The notes under the pieces were generated by a model, which was not told the DNA's origin, did not search any database, and worked only from the letters and a program-made list of their open reading frames with translations. Shown here one piece after another: positions 41,184-50,119 of a stretch of DNA of 63,155 bases. How positions within the stretch are numbered: position 1 is the stretch's first letter; each line of letters begins with the position of its first letter. This stretch comes from Ruminococcus sp. (lineage in GTDB: Bacteria; Bacillota; Clostridia; Oscillospirales; Acutalibacteraceae): contig JAFRBX010000054.1 of the NCBI GenBank assembly GCA_017404665.1, positions 1 to 63,155 on the forward strand, written 5' to 3'. The translations under genes and the position numbers were made by a program.

Positions 41184-43610
41184 TTACTTGAGGTAAGTCT
41201 GACCGGAAGGTCCGATCGCGCCGTTGACCTTGGAATTGCTGTTCTGAAGGACATAAACGCGCATATTGCCCTTACCGATATCGCCTACGGAGAAGGAGCC
41301 GCCGGAGGAAACCGTCTTCTTATCGCCGGTAACAGCGTCGACATAGGTGCCGCCCGGAAGGTTTTTGAAGGTAGCGCCGCTGGTAACGGTCACACAGGCG
41401 ACAGAGTCTACGTTTCTTGTGCCGTCGTGATCGGTATAGCTGCCGGTGTAGCGTCTGATGTACGCCATATTGCCGCTGACATAGTTGCTGTTAGTGGTAT
41501 ACTGTCCCATCTGCAGCGCGGGAACCGCACGGCGGATCGCGTTGAGCTTCTGCAGGTGCTTCGCGAGTGTGCTGTTCAGGGTCGTCGCCATCTTGCCGGT
41601 CGCGTTGGAGTACTGAGAGAAGCCGGTGGTGTTGATCGTACCCTCGATGTTATCGCCGAAGTAGGCGCGTCCGGAATTCGCCAGAGAAATGTTGGTGCCC
41701 TGGTCGATCTGCTTGCCCTTCTGGAACTCGATCTCACCGCCGTAGTACAGGCAGGGGATGCCGCGGAAGGTGAACATCAGGTTGAGGTTCTCCGCCCATG
41801 TCTGCGTACCGCCGGTAAAGCGGGTGAACTGGCATTCATCGGGCGAGTAGTCATGGGATTCGACATAGGTGACGTTCCAAGTAGAGTCGTTGAAGTACTG
41901 ATCCTCAGACAGCGCGATGTTATACGCTTTGCCCGCCTCATAGAAGTTCCAGTGCATGGTGAAGTCGATCGCGCCTAAACCCGAGCTTTCCGAGTAGTTG
42001 GGAGTATGGTAGCTGATACCGTTGAGGAAAGCGTTGGTAGAGGTCTTAGGATTGGTGACCGGCGACAGGGAGTCGTTGTAATCGATCGAAGCCTGCAGAT
42101 TCTTCTTGACGGAATCGGCGTCGGTCTTATCGGTGTACTTGTTCAGCCATGTAGAGGTGTCAGCCCATGTATAGAACTGTACAGACTCTGTCTGCGCTTC
42201 GCGGTACCAGATGCCGTTGTAGCGGGTGCAAACCTCGCCGAACATATAGAAGTTATTGTTGCCCGCGGACTTCGCGGCAGCGTTCAGACGACCGTTGTAC
42301 CACTTGTTCAGCGACAGACGCGGCATATGACGGACGGTATCGACACGGAAGCCGTCAACACCCATGTCGAGATACTGGCTGTACGCCTCTACGGTGTAGT
42401 CGGCGACCGCCTTGTTCTCGGTATTGAGGTCGACGCAGTCGCCCGCGATCTGGCTGTACTTGTTGGTCCAGTTATCCCAGTTGAAGCCGCCGAAGTAACC
42501 GTTGTGGTAGTAGTTGTTGGAGTTCGCGACCTTATCGTAGGAAACCATGTCGGTGTGTCCGGTGGTCTGCTTCATGATCTGCAGACGGGAATCGTACTGC
42601 TGACCGTCAGAAAGCTTCCAGTAATCCTCAGGCTTGCTGATGCCGTTATAGTCCAGCAGCTTCTTGGTCGGGATCATGGTAGCTTTCATGTCGCCGAGCT
42701 TGGTACGGTCGGAGTCGTCCTTGACGAACAGCTGTTCAAGAGTATTTTCGCCGAAGTTGCCGGTGTGGTTCCAAACGACGTCCTGGATGATCTTCATATC
42801 TCTTTCGTGAGCCGCTTCGATCAGATCTTCATAGGTGAAGTCGTCGCTCTCATAGCGCGCGTCGACCTTCGAGAAGTTGAGCGCGTGGTAGCCGTGGTAG
42901 TCATAGCCGGAGGCATTCTCGACGACCGGAGTGATCCACACGGCGGAGAAGCCCAGCGCCTTGATGTAGTCGAGCTTTTCGGCAAGACCCTTGAAGTCGC
43001 CGCGCCACGCGGGGTCGGAATCGGGGTTGTTTGCGTGACTGTCATCCCAGCAGTGGACGTTGTTGCCCTTGTCGCCGTCATAGAAACGAGTCGTCATGAC
43101 AAAATAGATGGTGTCCTGACGCATATCGACACAGGTATAGTCATCGGGGATATACGGATTCTTCTTCTTGAAGCGTCCTTCCTTTGTATACCACCACTCG
43201 CCTGAGGTACGGGTCAGCTCGTTCGAGAGCTGGCCGGACTTCGCGGTCGTACCGTCGGTGATCATAAAGTTGATCTTAGTGGTATTGGTGAAGGTATAGG
43301 TATACCAGTTCGAACCGTTCGTGATCGAGGTATCCTTGGTCAGCCTGACGCCGGGATAAGCGACTTCCTTATCAGTGGGAAGCGCGTTCCAATAGTAGAG
43401 ATACGGCACCTTGTCAGGGCTGTCGATATGGAGAATGATGCTGTCCGCAGCGGTCTCGGCAAGCTCTTCATCAGCTGCCGCATCCTGAACGTCAACGTCA
43501 GCCGCAGCGTCGGCGATATCTTCATCTGCCGCCTGAGCAGAGATAACAGCAGCGGATACGATCATCGCAAGGCACATCAGCAGCGCCAGAATACGAGAAA
43601 GCTTTTTCAT
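41184..43610 (-). CDS. Secreted GH13 alpha-amylase with N-terminal starch-binding-like domain
   Basis: 808 aa. Signal peptide (about 1-27, ISAQAA), an Ala/Asp-rich linker, and a CBM25/26-like domain (about 58-150: LYYWNALPTDKEVAYPGVRL, WYTYTF). The GH13 barrel shows region I DVVWNH (about 278), region II DGFRVDTVRH with the nucleophile Asp (about 421), region III FGEVCT with the acid Glu (about 456) and region IV VESHD (about 585). The C-terminal beta domain (ending NGAIGPSGQTYLK) follows. It should cut internal alpha-1,4 bonds of starch outside the cell. No dockerin is present. It lies 16 bases after the starch-binding dockerin gene, so the two are co-expressed. Confidence 0.93.
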   Translation of the reverse strand: MKKLSRILALLMCLAMIVSAAVISAQAADEDIADAAADVDVQDAAADEELAETAADSIILHIDSPDKVPYLYYWNALPTDKEVAYPGVRLTKDTSITNGSNWYTYTFTNTTKINFMITDGTTAKSGQLSNELTRTSGEWWYTKEGRFKKKNPYIPDDYTCVDMRQDTIYFVMTTRFYDGDKGNNVHCWDDSHANNPDSDPAWRGDFKGLAEKLDYIKALGFSAVWITPVVENASGYDYHGYHALNFSKVDARYESDDFTYEDLIEAAHERDMKIIQDVVWNHTGNFGENTLEQLFVKDDSDRTKLGDMKATMIPTKKLLDYNGISKPEDYWKLSDGQQYDSRLQIMKQTTGHTDMVSYDKVANSNNYYHNGYFGGFNWDNWTNKYSQIAGDCVDLNTENKAVADYTVEAYSQYLDMGVDGFRVDTVRHMPRLSLNKWYNGRLNAAAKSAGNNNFYMFGEVCTRYNGIWYREAQTESVQFYTWADTSTWLNKYTDKTDADSVKKNLQASIDYNDSLSPVTNPKTSTNAFLNGISYHTPNYSESSGLGAIDFTMHWNFYEAGKAYNIALSEDQYFNDSTWNVTYVESHDYSPDECQFTRFTGGTQTWAENLNLMFTFRGIPCLYYGGEIEFQKGKQIDQGTNISLANSGRAYFGDNIEGTINTTGFSQYSNATGKMATTLNSTLAKHLQKLNAIRRAVPALQMGQYTTNSNYVSGNMAYIRRYTGSYTDHDGTRNVDSVACVTVTSGATFKNLPGGTYVDAVTGDKKTVSSGGSFSVGDIGKGNMRVYVLQNSNSKVNGAIGPSGQTYLK

Positions 43611-43626
43611 GTTCTGTTACCTCCTT

Positions 43627-45360
43627 TTAAGATTGCGCGGGGAATTTCTTGATGATTCCCGCTATGAGCCGCTGGATATAGGTCGCATCGATGATCGTGA
43701 CGTCTTCGTCGCCGTCAACATCCGCATTGCGCTCGTTCAGCGGCGAGGGCAGCGGGATATTCGCGTCATAACGCTGGATATAGGTCACGTCGAGGATCGT
43801 GACGTCGCCGTCGTCATCCGCGTCGCCCAAGGTGACCGTTCCGACCGGCTCCGTGGGAACCACAGGAGGATCAGTAGGCTTGGGCTGTGTGGGCGGCTGT
43901 GTAGCAGCCTGCGTGGGCTGTACGGGCGGCTCTGTCGCGGGCGGGTCTGTCGGAGCGACGGAACCGACGCTGTTCAGGATATAGCTGCGCTGGACGGTCT
44001 TGTTGTCGGAACCCTGTACGTCCACGGTCGCGGTATACAAGCCCAGCACGGTAGGCTTGAAGGTATAGCTGGTGTTCTTCGTATAATACGGAGTGTTCAC
44101 GATCTCGCCGGAAGGATTCTTGATCGTGTACTTGTAGAACAGCAGATTGGTGCCGGTCTTGCCGCCGCCTGCGGATACGATGATATTAGTGTTCTGGTTG
44201 TTCGGGATATCGCCGCCGAACGGGGTAACGGTCTTGATGAAAGGCGCCACCACACTGCTGCCGTCCTCAACAACAAAGCTCTTGGTACGGTTATTGGTGT
44301 TTCCCTTGGCGTCCTTGAAATCATAGATCAGGGTGTAGGCGCCGGCAGTCTGCGGGATCCACTGCACAGAATTCGCGGTGTTGAAATCCTTCAGCACGGT
44401 GGTCGTGCCGCTGCTGTTCTTAATAGAGAACTTGTAATAGACGGTCGACTGGTTCTCACCCTCCGCCGCTGCGCTCAGCGTGACCGCTACGCCGTCATAT
44501 ACGGGAGACTCGGTGTCTGTCTCGAAGGAGTCGATCCGCAGGGGATTGGTATCGTAGACGTCCCATACTTTCGTCTTGTTGAACCAATAAGCGTTCTTAC
44601 CGGGGAAGTTGAGGTTTGAAGTCTGATCAGCGCCGTTGTTGCTGAAGATGATCATATCCCATTTGCTGTTGGTGACCTCATAGCGCCATGTGTTGCCGCC
44701 GATATTGGTCATCGCTTTGCCCGGCCAGCTTGCGTTATTGGTCTCGGTACCGCTGATCCACATATACGCGGTCACGGTACTCCAGCCGGCTTCGTTCTCA
44801 CAATAGACATAGGTCTTGCCGGTATCGGAGCCGGAAGTGGGCTGCGGGGTGGTAGGCGTCACGGTGGTAGGCGTGACAGTGGTGGGAGTCACGGTGGTGG
44901 GCTGCACCTCATAGACGCTCCACTGCTTCGAAGAGTTGTCATAGATATAGCCCGCGCCGGGATATTCCATGTTGCCTGTCTGATTGGAACCGTTTTCGCT
45001 GAAGATGATCATATCCAAAGCGTTAGTCGACAGCTGATAGCGCCAGATGTTGCCGCTGACATTGGTCATTTTCACACCCGGCCAGCCGGCGTTCGCGTTA
45101 CCGTCGGACGCCTTGTTCCACATGTAGGCGTACACGGTTGACCAGCCTGCCGTGTTCTTACAGTAGATATAATCACCCGCTGCACTGGTGTCGGCAAGCT
45201 CTTTTGAGCTGTCATAAGTAATCGAATCCGCTGCTGTCGAGGCGATCTCGTCAGCTTCTTCCGCGCGAACGGTCAGCGCCAACGCCATCATCGTCACCAG
45301 CAGCGTCAGACAAAGCAGCAGCGATACAGCGCGCTTGGTCTGTTTACCCGATACTCTCAT
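43627..45360 (-). CDS. Secreted starch-binding protein: two CBM26-like modules and a dockerin
   Basis: 577 aa, no catalytic domain seen. Signal peptide (to about LTVRAEE), first CBM26-like module (about 63-152: YIYCKNTAGWSTVYAYMW, AGWPGVKMT, WRYQLST), a TVTPT-repeat linker, second module (about 175-265: YVYCENEAGWSTVTAYMW). Two Ig/PKD-like domains, a Pro/Thr linker, and a C-terminal dockerin follow (GDADDDGDVTILDVTYIQRY and ADVDGDEDVTIIDATYIQRL, about 510-570). It probably brings starch granules to a cohesin scaffold, as in the amylosome of Ruminococcus bromii. It heads the operon with the amylase. A TATAAT lies at 45424-45429 but the -35 is weak. Confidence 0.88.
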   Translation of the reverse strand: MRVSGKQTKRAVSLLLCLTLLVTMMALALTVRAEEADEIASTAADSITYDSSKELADTSAAGDYIYCKNTAGWSTVYAYMWNKASDGNANAGWPGVKMTNVSGNIWRYQLSTNALDMIIFSENGSNQTGNMEYPGAGYIYDNSSKQWSVYEVQPTTVTPTTVTPTTVTPTTPQPTSGSDTGKTYVYCENEAGWSTVTAYMWISGTETNNASWPGKAMTNIGGNTWRYEVTNSKWDMIIFSNNGADQTSNLNFPGKNAYWFNKTKVWDVYDTNPLRIDSFETDTESPVYDGVAVTLSAAAEGENQSTVYYKFSIKNSSGTTTVLKDFNTANSVQWIPQTAGAYTLIYDFKDAKGNTNNRTKSFVVEDGSSVVAPFIKTVTPFGGDIPNNQNTNIIVSAGGGKTGTNLLFYKYTIKNPSGEIVNTPYYTKNTSYTFKPTVLGLYTATVDVQGSDNKTVQRSYILNSVGSVAPTDPPATEPPVQPTQAATQPPTQPKPTDPPVVPTEPVGTVTLGDADDDGDVTILDVTYIQRYDANIPLPSPLNERNADVDGDEDVTIIDATYIQRLIAGIIKKFPAQS

Positions 45361-45533
45361 GATAGTTCCCTCCTTTTTTCATGTAATTTTCCTTATAGGC
45401 GCACATTGCACCTAATTATTATCATTATACAAAATCATCGGCTTATTAATTTTCTCATTCGGAATTATCGAGCATTTAATGTTGCACAATCTTTCACAGA
45501 GAAAATTATACAAGATATATCAAACTTTTACAG

Positions 45534-45569
45534 AAAAAAATAAGGCGGTGAAAACTGAATTTCACCGCA
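45534..45569 (-). terminator. Terminator after rarA
   Basis: Minus strand: GCGGTGAAATTC-AG-TTTTCACCGCC followed by TTATTTTTTT. The remaining 45361-45533 is AT-rich and holds only the -10 of the starch-binding gene. Confidence 0.75.
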
Positions 45570-45639
45570 AAAAATGGTCAATGATTTTTTATGCGCAACA
45601 CTTTGAATAACCGCGCTTTTCTATGCACGTTCCGGATAA

Positions 45640-46902
45640 TCATTTGTTTTTGATCTTATCCCAGTACATTTTGTACGCCTGCTCGGTCTTGTTGTCGCCG
45701 GATTCGTAGTACACGTGATTGCGCACATCGTCGGGCAGGTACTGCTGAAATACCCAGTGGTTGGGATAGCTGTGGGGATACAGATAATGCTGTCCCTTCA
45801 CCTCGCGTTCTTCACCGTCGGCATGGACATTCTGCAGCTGACGGGGCACGACCTGCCCCAGCCCCGCCCGCACGTCCTCCTGCGCCGCCGAAATCGCGTT
45901 CACGCCGGAGTTGGACTTAGGCGCCAGACACACCATGATCACCGCGTCGGCAAGCGGAATGCGCGCCTCGGGGAAGCCGACCTGCATCGCGATATCCACA
46001 CAGGACTTGACGATAGGGATCAGCTGGGGATAGGCAAGCCCGACGTCCTCGCACGCACAGACGACCAGCCGCCTGCAGGCGGAGATCAGATCGCCCGATT
46101 CGACCAGCCGCGCCAGATAGAACAGCGCCGCGTCAACGTCGGAGCCGCGCATGCTCTTCTGGTAGGCGGAGATCACGTCATAGTGAGCGTCACCGTCGCG
46201 GTCATAGCGCGCGCCGGAGCGCTGGGTCAGCGATTTTGCCAGCTCGAGATCGACCGTTATGACCTCTTCCCCGTCCCCTGCCAGCACGCAGAGCTCCACG
46301 GCGTTGAGCGATTTTCTGACGTCGCCGCCGCAGGCGGAACAGATATGCGCCTTTGCTTCATCCGAAAAGACGATCTCTTTGCCCTGTTCCTCGCTGAGCA
46401 CACGGATCGCTCTGTCGATCGCTTTGAGCACTTCCCCAGGCTCAACAGGTCGGAACTCAAAGACCGTCGAGCGCGACAGGATCGCGTTGTAGACGTAAAA
46501 ATACGGGTTCTCGGTGGTGGAGGCAATCAGGGTGATGGAGCCGTTCTCGATGAATTCAAGCAGGGTCTGCTGCTGTTTTTTGTTGAGATATTGGATCTCG
46601 TCGAGATACAAGAGCACGCCGTTGAGCCCCTCGAAGGTGTTCAGGGAGGACACGATCTCTTTGATATCGGCGGTGGAAGCAGTGGTGCCGTTGAGCTTCT
46701 TGAAGCGGCGGTTGGTGATCCGCGCGATGTAGGAGGCGAGGGTCGTCTTTCCCACGCCTGACGGACCGTAGAATATCAGGTTGGGGATATTGCCGCTCTC
46801 GATGATCTTTCGAAGCGGTCTCCCGGGAGCTAAAAGCTCCTTTTGCCCGACGATATCGTCGAGCGATTCGGGTCTCAGCCTGTCGGCAAGGGGAGTGTTC
46901 AT
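45640..46902 (-). CDS. rarA: Replication-associated recombination protein A (AAA+ ATPase)
   Basis: 420 aa. Walker A GPSGVGKTT (about 47-55), Walker B LLYLDEIQ, sensor 1 ASTTENP, a SRSTVFEF arginine-finger segment, and the C-terminal MgsA/RarA domain (GSDVDAALFYLARLVESGD and NHWVFQQYLPDD). It acts at stalled replication forks with clamp-loader-like features. It is monocistronic and followed by a strong terminator. Confidence 0.94.
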   Translation of the reverse strand: MNTPLADRLRPESLDDIVGQKELLAPGRPLRKIIESGNIPNLIFYGPSGVGKTTLASYIARITNRRFKKLNGTTASTADIKEIVSSLNTFEGLNGVLLYLDEIQYLNKKQQQTLLEFIENGSITLIASTTENPYFYVYNAILSRSTVFEFRPVEPGEVLKAIDRAIRVLSEEQGKEIVFSDEAKAHICSACGGDVRKSLNAVELCVLAGDGEEVITVDLELAKSLTQRSGARYDRDGDAHYDVISAYQKSMRGSDVDAALFYLARLVESGDLISACRRLVVCACEDVGLAYPQLIPIVKSCVDIAMQVGFPEARIPLADAVIMVCLAPKSNSGVNAISAAQEDVRAGLGQVVPRQLQNVHADGEEREVKGQHYLYPHSYPNHWVFQQYLPDDVRNHVYYESGDNKTEQAYKMYWDKIKNK

Positions 46903-46921
46903 AGGGATTCCTCCGGTTCAT

Positions 46922-47055
46922 TTGTCATTGTGAAGTCCTTGAACATGCCTGTTCAAGGGCTGTGGCAATCCCACAAAAATTTGCAGTTGATTTACGAAAA
47001 GGAGCACAGCTTCCTGACAAGGGAATTCCCACGTCGCTGCGCTCCTCGGAATGAC
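46922..47055. repeat. Family C units between rarA and glyA
   Basis: GTCATTGTGAAGTCCTTGAAC, then CTGTGGCAATCCC (46926-46970), and a second related stretch GGGAATTCCCACGTCGCTGCG with CTCCTCGGAATGACAA (47020-47055). No gene is seen. Confidence 0.65.
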
Positions 47056-47059
47056 AATA

Positions 47060-48313
47060 TTATTCGTAAAGCGGATATTTCTCGCACAGCGCCGCTACCA
47101 TAGCGTTCACTGTATCCTTGTTGCCCTCAAAGTCCTTGATGACAAGGCTGATGCACTCGGCGATGACGTCCATATCCTCTTCCTTGAGACCGCGTGTGGT
47201 CACGGCGGCGGTACCGATGCGGATACCGGAGGTGACGAACGGAGAGAGCGGCTCGCCGGGGATGGTGTTCTTGTTGACGGTGATGTGCACTTCGTCGAGG
47301 TTATGCTCCAGCTCCTTGCCGGTCACACCGTCCTCACGCAGATCCATCAGCATGACATGGTTGTCGGTGCCGCCGGATACCAGCTTGTGACCGCGCTTCG
47401 TCAATCCGTCGGCGAGCGCCTTGCAGTTCTTGACGATCTGCTCTGCATATGCCTTGAACTCAGGCTGCATCGCTTCCTTGAAGCAAACCGCCTTGGCGGC
47501 GATGATGTGCATCAGAGGACCGCCCTGCATGCCGGGGAACAGCGCCTTGTCGATCGCTTTCGCGTACTGCTCCTTGCACAGGATCATACCGCCGCGGGGT
47601 CCGCGGAGGGTCTTATGAGTAGTGGTGGTGACAAAGTCGGCATACGGCACGGGATTCTCGTGCTGACCGCCGGCTACCAAACCCGCGATGTGCGCCATAT
47701 CGACCATCAGCAGAGCGCCGACCTCGTCGCAGATCTCACGGAATTTCTTGAAATCGATCGCGCGGGGATAAGCGGACGCGCCGCAGACGATCATCTTCGG
47801 CTGGCATTCCTTCGCAATCTCGAGCACCTTATCATAGTCAATGCGGTGGGTCACGGGATCGACGCCGTAGCTGACAAAGTTGAAGTACTTGCCGGAAAGG
47901 TTGACGGGCGAGCCGTGGGTCAGATGACCGCCCTCAGACAGGCTCATACCCATAACGGTATCGCCGGGCTGCAGCATTGCGAAGTAGACGGTCTGGTTCG
48001 CCTGAGAGCCGGAGTGGGGCTGGACGTTCGCGTGCTCCGCGCCGAACAGCTCGCACGCGCGCTTACGGGCGATATCCTCGGCGATATCCACCGCAAAGCA
48101 GCCGCCGTAGTAGCGCTTGGACGGATAGCCCTCGGCATACTTGTTGGTGAGCACAGAGCCCATCGCCGCCATCACAGCGGGAGAAACGATGTTCTCGCTG
48201 GCGATCAGCTCGAGGTTCTGCCGCTGACGGGTCAGCTCCTTGTCCATCGCTTCGCCGATCTCGGGATCAACGTTTTTGACAAAACCGATCGAATCCATTA
48301 AGTCCTTGTACAT
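47060..48313 (-). CDS. glyA: Serine hydroxymethyltransferase
   Basis: 417 aa. PLP enzyme converting serine and tetrahydrofolate to glycine and methylene-THF. Motifs are [36 protein letters not shown], and the PLP-Lys segment [16 protein letters not shown] 48313 follows GGAGGT. It is not linked to other one-carbon genes here. Confidence 0.97.
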   Translation of the reverse strand: MYKDLMDSIGFVKNVDPEIGEAMDKELTRQRQNLELIASENIVSPAVMAAMGSVLTNKYAEGYPSKRYYGGCFAVDIAEDIARKRACELFGAEHANVQPHSGSQANQTVYFAMLQPGDTVMGMSLSEGGHLTHGSPVNLSGKYFNFVSYGVDPVTHRIDYDKVLEIAKECQPKMIVCGASAYPRAIDFKKFREICDEVGALLMVDMAHIAGLVAGGQHENPVPYADFVTTTTHKTLRGPRGGMILCKEQYAKAIDKALFPGMQGGPLMHIIAAKAVCFKEAMQPEFKAYAEQIVKNCKALADGLTKRGHKLVSGGTDNHVMLMDLREDGVTGKELEHNLDEVHITVNKNTIPGEPLSPFVTSGIRIGTAAVTTRGLKEEDMDVIAECISLVIKDFEGNKDTVNAMVAALCEKYPLYE

Positions 48314-48365
48314 GTTATACCTCCAAAGTTTTTCATTTCTTCATCTATATAAATGCTGTCTATCC

Positions 48366-48472
48366 GTAGGGACGACCATCGGTCGTCCGAGAATGACGAA
48401 CACATCATTTAATACATACCTCAGATAGGAAAGAGGGGCGTCTGCAAACGGACGAGCAATGCTCGTCCCTAC
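48366..48472. repeat. Family D repeat overlapping the dusB stop codon
   Basis: Ends GTAGGGACGACCATCGGTCG and GGACGAGCAATGCTCGTCCCTAC. The TAG stop of dusB (48471-48469, minus strand) is formed by the terminal CTAC/GTAG of this element, so the insertion supplied the present stop codon. Confidence 0.75.
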
Positions 48473-49419
48473 ATGGACGCTATCAGGTTCTCCAGATCGC
48501 TGAGCGTTTCCATCGAGAACGCGAGATTTCTCAGCTTTGCGGCGTTTTTAACGCCCTTGATATAGTAGGCGGTGTGCTTGCGCGCTTCGCGCATACCGAC
48601 ATATTCGCCTTTATACTCCACCACGGCACGGATATGCCGCAGAAGGGTATCGCATTTTTCTTCAAGGGTCGGCGGATCAATAATAATTCCTTTTTCGAAA
48701 TATTCATTGATCTCGCGGAAAACCCACGGATTACCGAGTGCGCCGCGTCCGATCATCAGATAATCACAGCCGGTGTAATCGAGCACATACTCGGCAGACT
48801 TCGCGTCCGTGATATCGCCGTTGCCGATAATCGGGATCGTCAGCGCTTGTTTGACGGCGCGGATGATGTCGTAATCGACCGGCGGGGCATAAAACTGCTC
48901 CTTGGTCCTGCCGTGGACGGTCACCGCCTGCGCGCCGTTGCTCTCAGCGATCTTCGCGATCTCGACGGCATTGATGTGATCTTTATCAAAGCCCGCGCGG
49001 ATCTTGACGGTCACGGGGATATCCACTGCGCGGCTAACCGCCTGTACGATCCTGCCGCACAGCGCCGGATCGCGCATCAGAGCCGCTCCCGAGCCGCTGC
49101 CCGCGATCTTCGGGGCGGGACAGCCCATGTTGATGTCTATGACCTCGGGCTTGTACTGTAACGCAAATCGTGCCGCATCCGCCATCGTATCGGGCTCTGT
49201 GCCGAAGATCTGCACCGCGCAGGGGCGCTCGCTGTCGGATATCTCCATCAGCTCAGCGCTCTTTTTACTGTTGTAGGCGATGCCCTTGGAGCTGACCATT
49301 TCGCTGACGCAGTAGCCCGCGCCGAAATCCATGCACAGCTCGCGGAAGGCTCTGTCCGCAACGCCCGCCATCGGCGCTAAAGCGGCATAGCCGTTTAGTT
49401 TGACATTTCCTATTTGCAT
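48469..49419 (-). CDS. tRNA-dihydrouridine synthase, DusB family
   Basis: 316 aa. FMN-dependent reduction of uridines in tRNA. Motifs are LAPMAGVADRAFR, QIFGTEPDTMADAAR, DINMGCPAPKIAGSGSGAALM with the catalytic Cys, VTVHGRTKEQFY, GNGDITDAKSAEYVL and MIGRGALGNPW. ATG 49419 (MQIGNVKLNG) starts two bases after the stop of the preceding membrane protein gene. A longer frame extending into that gene is rejected. The 3' end is fused to a family D repeat. Confidence 0.93.
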   Translation of the reverse strand: MQIGNVKLNGYAALAPMAGVADRAFRELCMDFGAGYCVSEMVSSKGIAYNSKKSAELMEISDSERPCAVQIFGTEPDTMADAARFALQYKPEVIDINMGCPAPKIAGSGSGAALMRDPALCGRIVQAVSRAVDIPVTVKIRAGFDKDHINAVEIAKIAESNGAQAVTVHGRTKEQFYAPPVDYDIIRAVKQALTIPIIGNGDITDAKSAEYVLDYTGCDYLMIGRGALGNPWVFREINEYFEKGIIIDPPTLEEKCDTLLRHIRAVVEYKGEYVGMREARKHTAYYIKGVKNAAKLRNLAFSMETLSDLENLIASM

Positions 49420-49420
49420 A

Positions 49421-49933
49421 TTAAACTCCGCGGCGGCGGGTACGCTTACTGACCAGCACGCCGACCACGACCGCAATACCCAGTGCGACGCACAGCCACA
49501 TCACGATACCGGAGAACAGCGATGCATCGGAAACCGCTACCGTAGGCATCGGCACGGCGGTCGCCTCGACAACCTGCTGAGAGGATACCTCGGGCAGCTC
49601 GCCGAGATGCTCGGGCTCGACATAGGAAGAAACCGCATTCTCATCATAGCTGTAGATATAGTCATACCACTCGTTGTCCTGAGGTTCAGGCTCCTGAGGG
49701 GGTTCGGGCTGCTCCTCTTGATCCTGCGGCGTTTCGTCCTGCGGGAAATCATCCTGAGGCGTTTCATCCCGAGGCATTTCATCCTGAGGCGTTTCATCCT
49801 GCGGAGCTTCCTGCTGTTCCTGCAGTTGTTCGTCAAACGGTTCGGCAAACGCCGTGACCGCGCCGACAGCACAGACAACACACAGGGTCAAAAGCAGTGA
49901 TATCAGATTGTTGATCCATCGATGCTGTTTCAT
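49421..49933 (-). CDS. Secreted/membrane protein with acidic P-Q-D-E-T repeats
   Basis: About 170 aa. Signal peptide ending near TAFAEP, then tandem pentapeptides of the type PQDET/PQDEM/PRDET/PQDDF (about 45-85), a Pro/Glu-rich linker, a short unassigned region, and a C-terminal membrane segment (GIVMWLCVALGIAVVVGVLV) with a KRTRRRGV tail. It is therefore exposed outside and anchored at both hydrophobic ends or at the C-terminus. No family is recognised. ATG 49933 is preferred over a GTG 18 bases upstream; neither has a strong ribosome site. Confidence 0.7.
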   Translation of the reverse strand: MKQHRWINNLISLLLTLCVVCAVGAVTAFAEPFDEQLQEQQEAPQDETPQDEMPRDETPQDDFPQDETPQDQEEQPEPPQEPEPQDNEWYDYIYSYDENAVSSYVEPEHLGELPEVSSQQVVEATAVPMPTVAVSDASLFSGIVMWLCVALGIAVVVGVLVSKRTRRRGV

Positions 49934-49986
49934 AAGCGTTTCACTCTTCACTACTACTCTTCACTATTCGCCGTTTATCGTGTCAT

Positions 49987-50015
49987 ATTATAGCAAAGCC
50001 CCGATCTTTTTGCAA
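49987..50015 (-). promoter_or_regulatory. Promoter overlapping the spoIIP terminator
   Basis: Minus strand: TTGCAA (50015-50010) in the loop of the terminator hairpin, a 17-bp spacer and TATAAT (49992-49987). It would drive the acidic-repeat protein and dusB. Confidence 0.6.
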
Positions 50016-50025
50016 GACCGGGGCG
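49995..50025 (-). terminator. Terminator hairpin after spoIIP
   Basis: Minus strand: GCCCCGGTCTTGC-AAAA-AGATCGGGGC followed by TTTGCT, about 95 bases past the spoIIP stop. The T-run is short. Confidence 0.6.
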
Positions 50026-50119
50026 GTGAATTTGACATTATGCCTAATCTGCGGGGAATCCGCGTTCCATTTTCTTTTGACTATGAATAATTTATTCTGA
50101 GGGGGGGTCATACATAATT

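Noticed and set aside
42006-43205. 399-codon plus-strand frame opposite the amylase
   Set aside because: A Val/Asp-rich antisense shadow; all catalytic regions of the GH13 enzyme are on the other strand.
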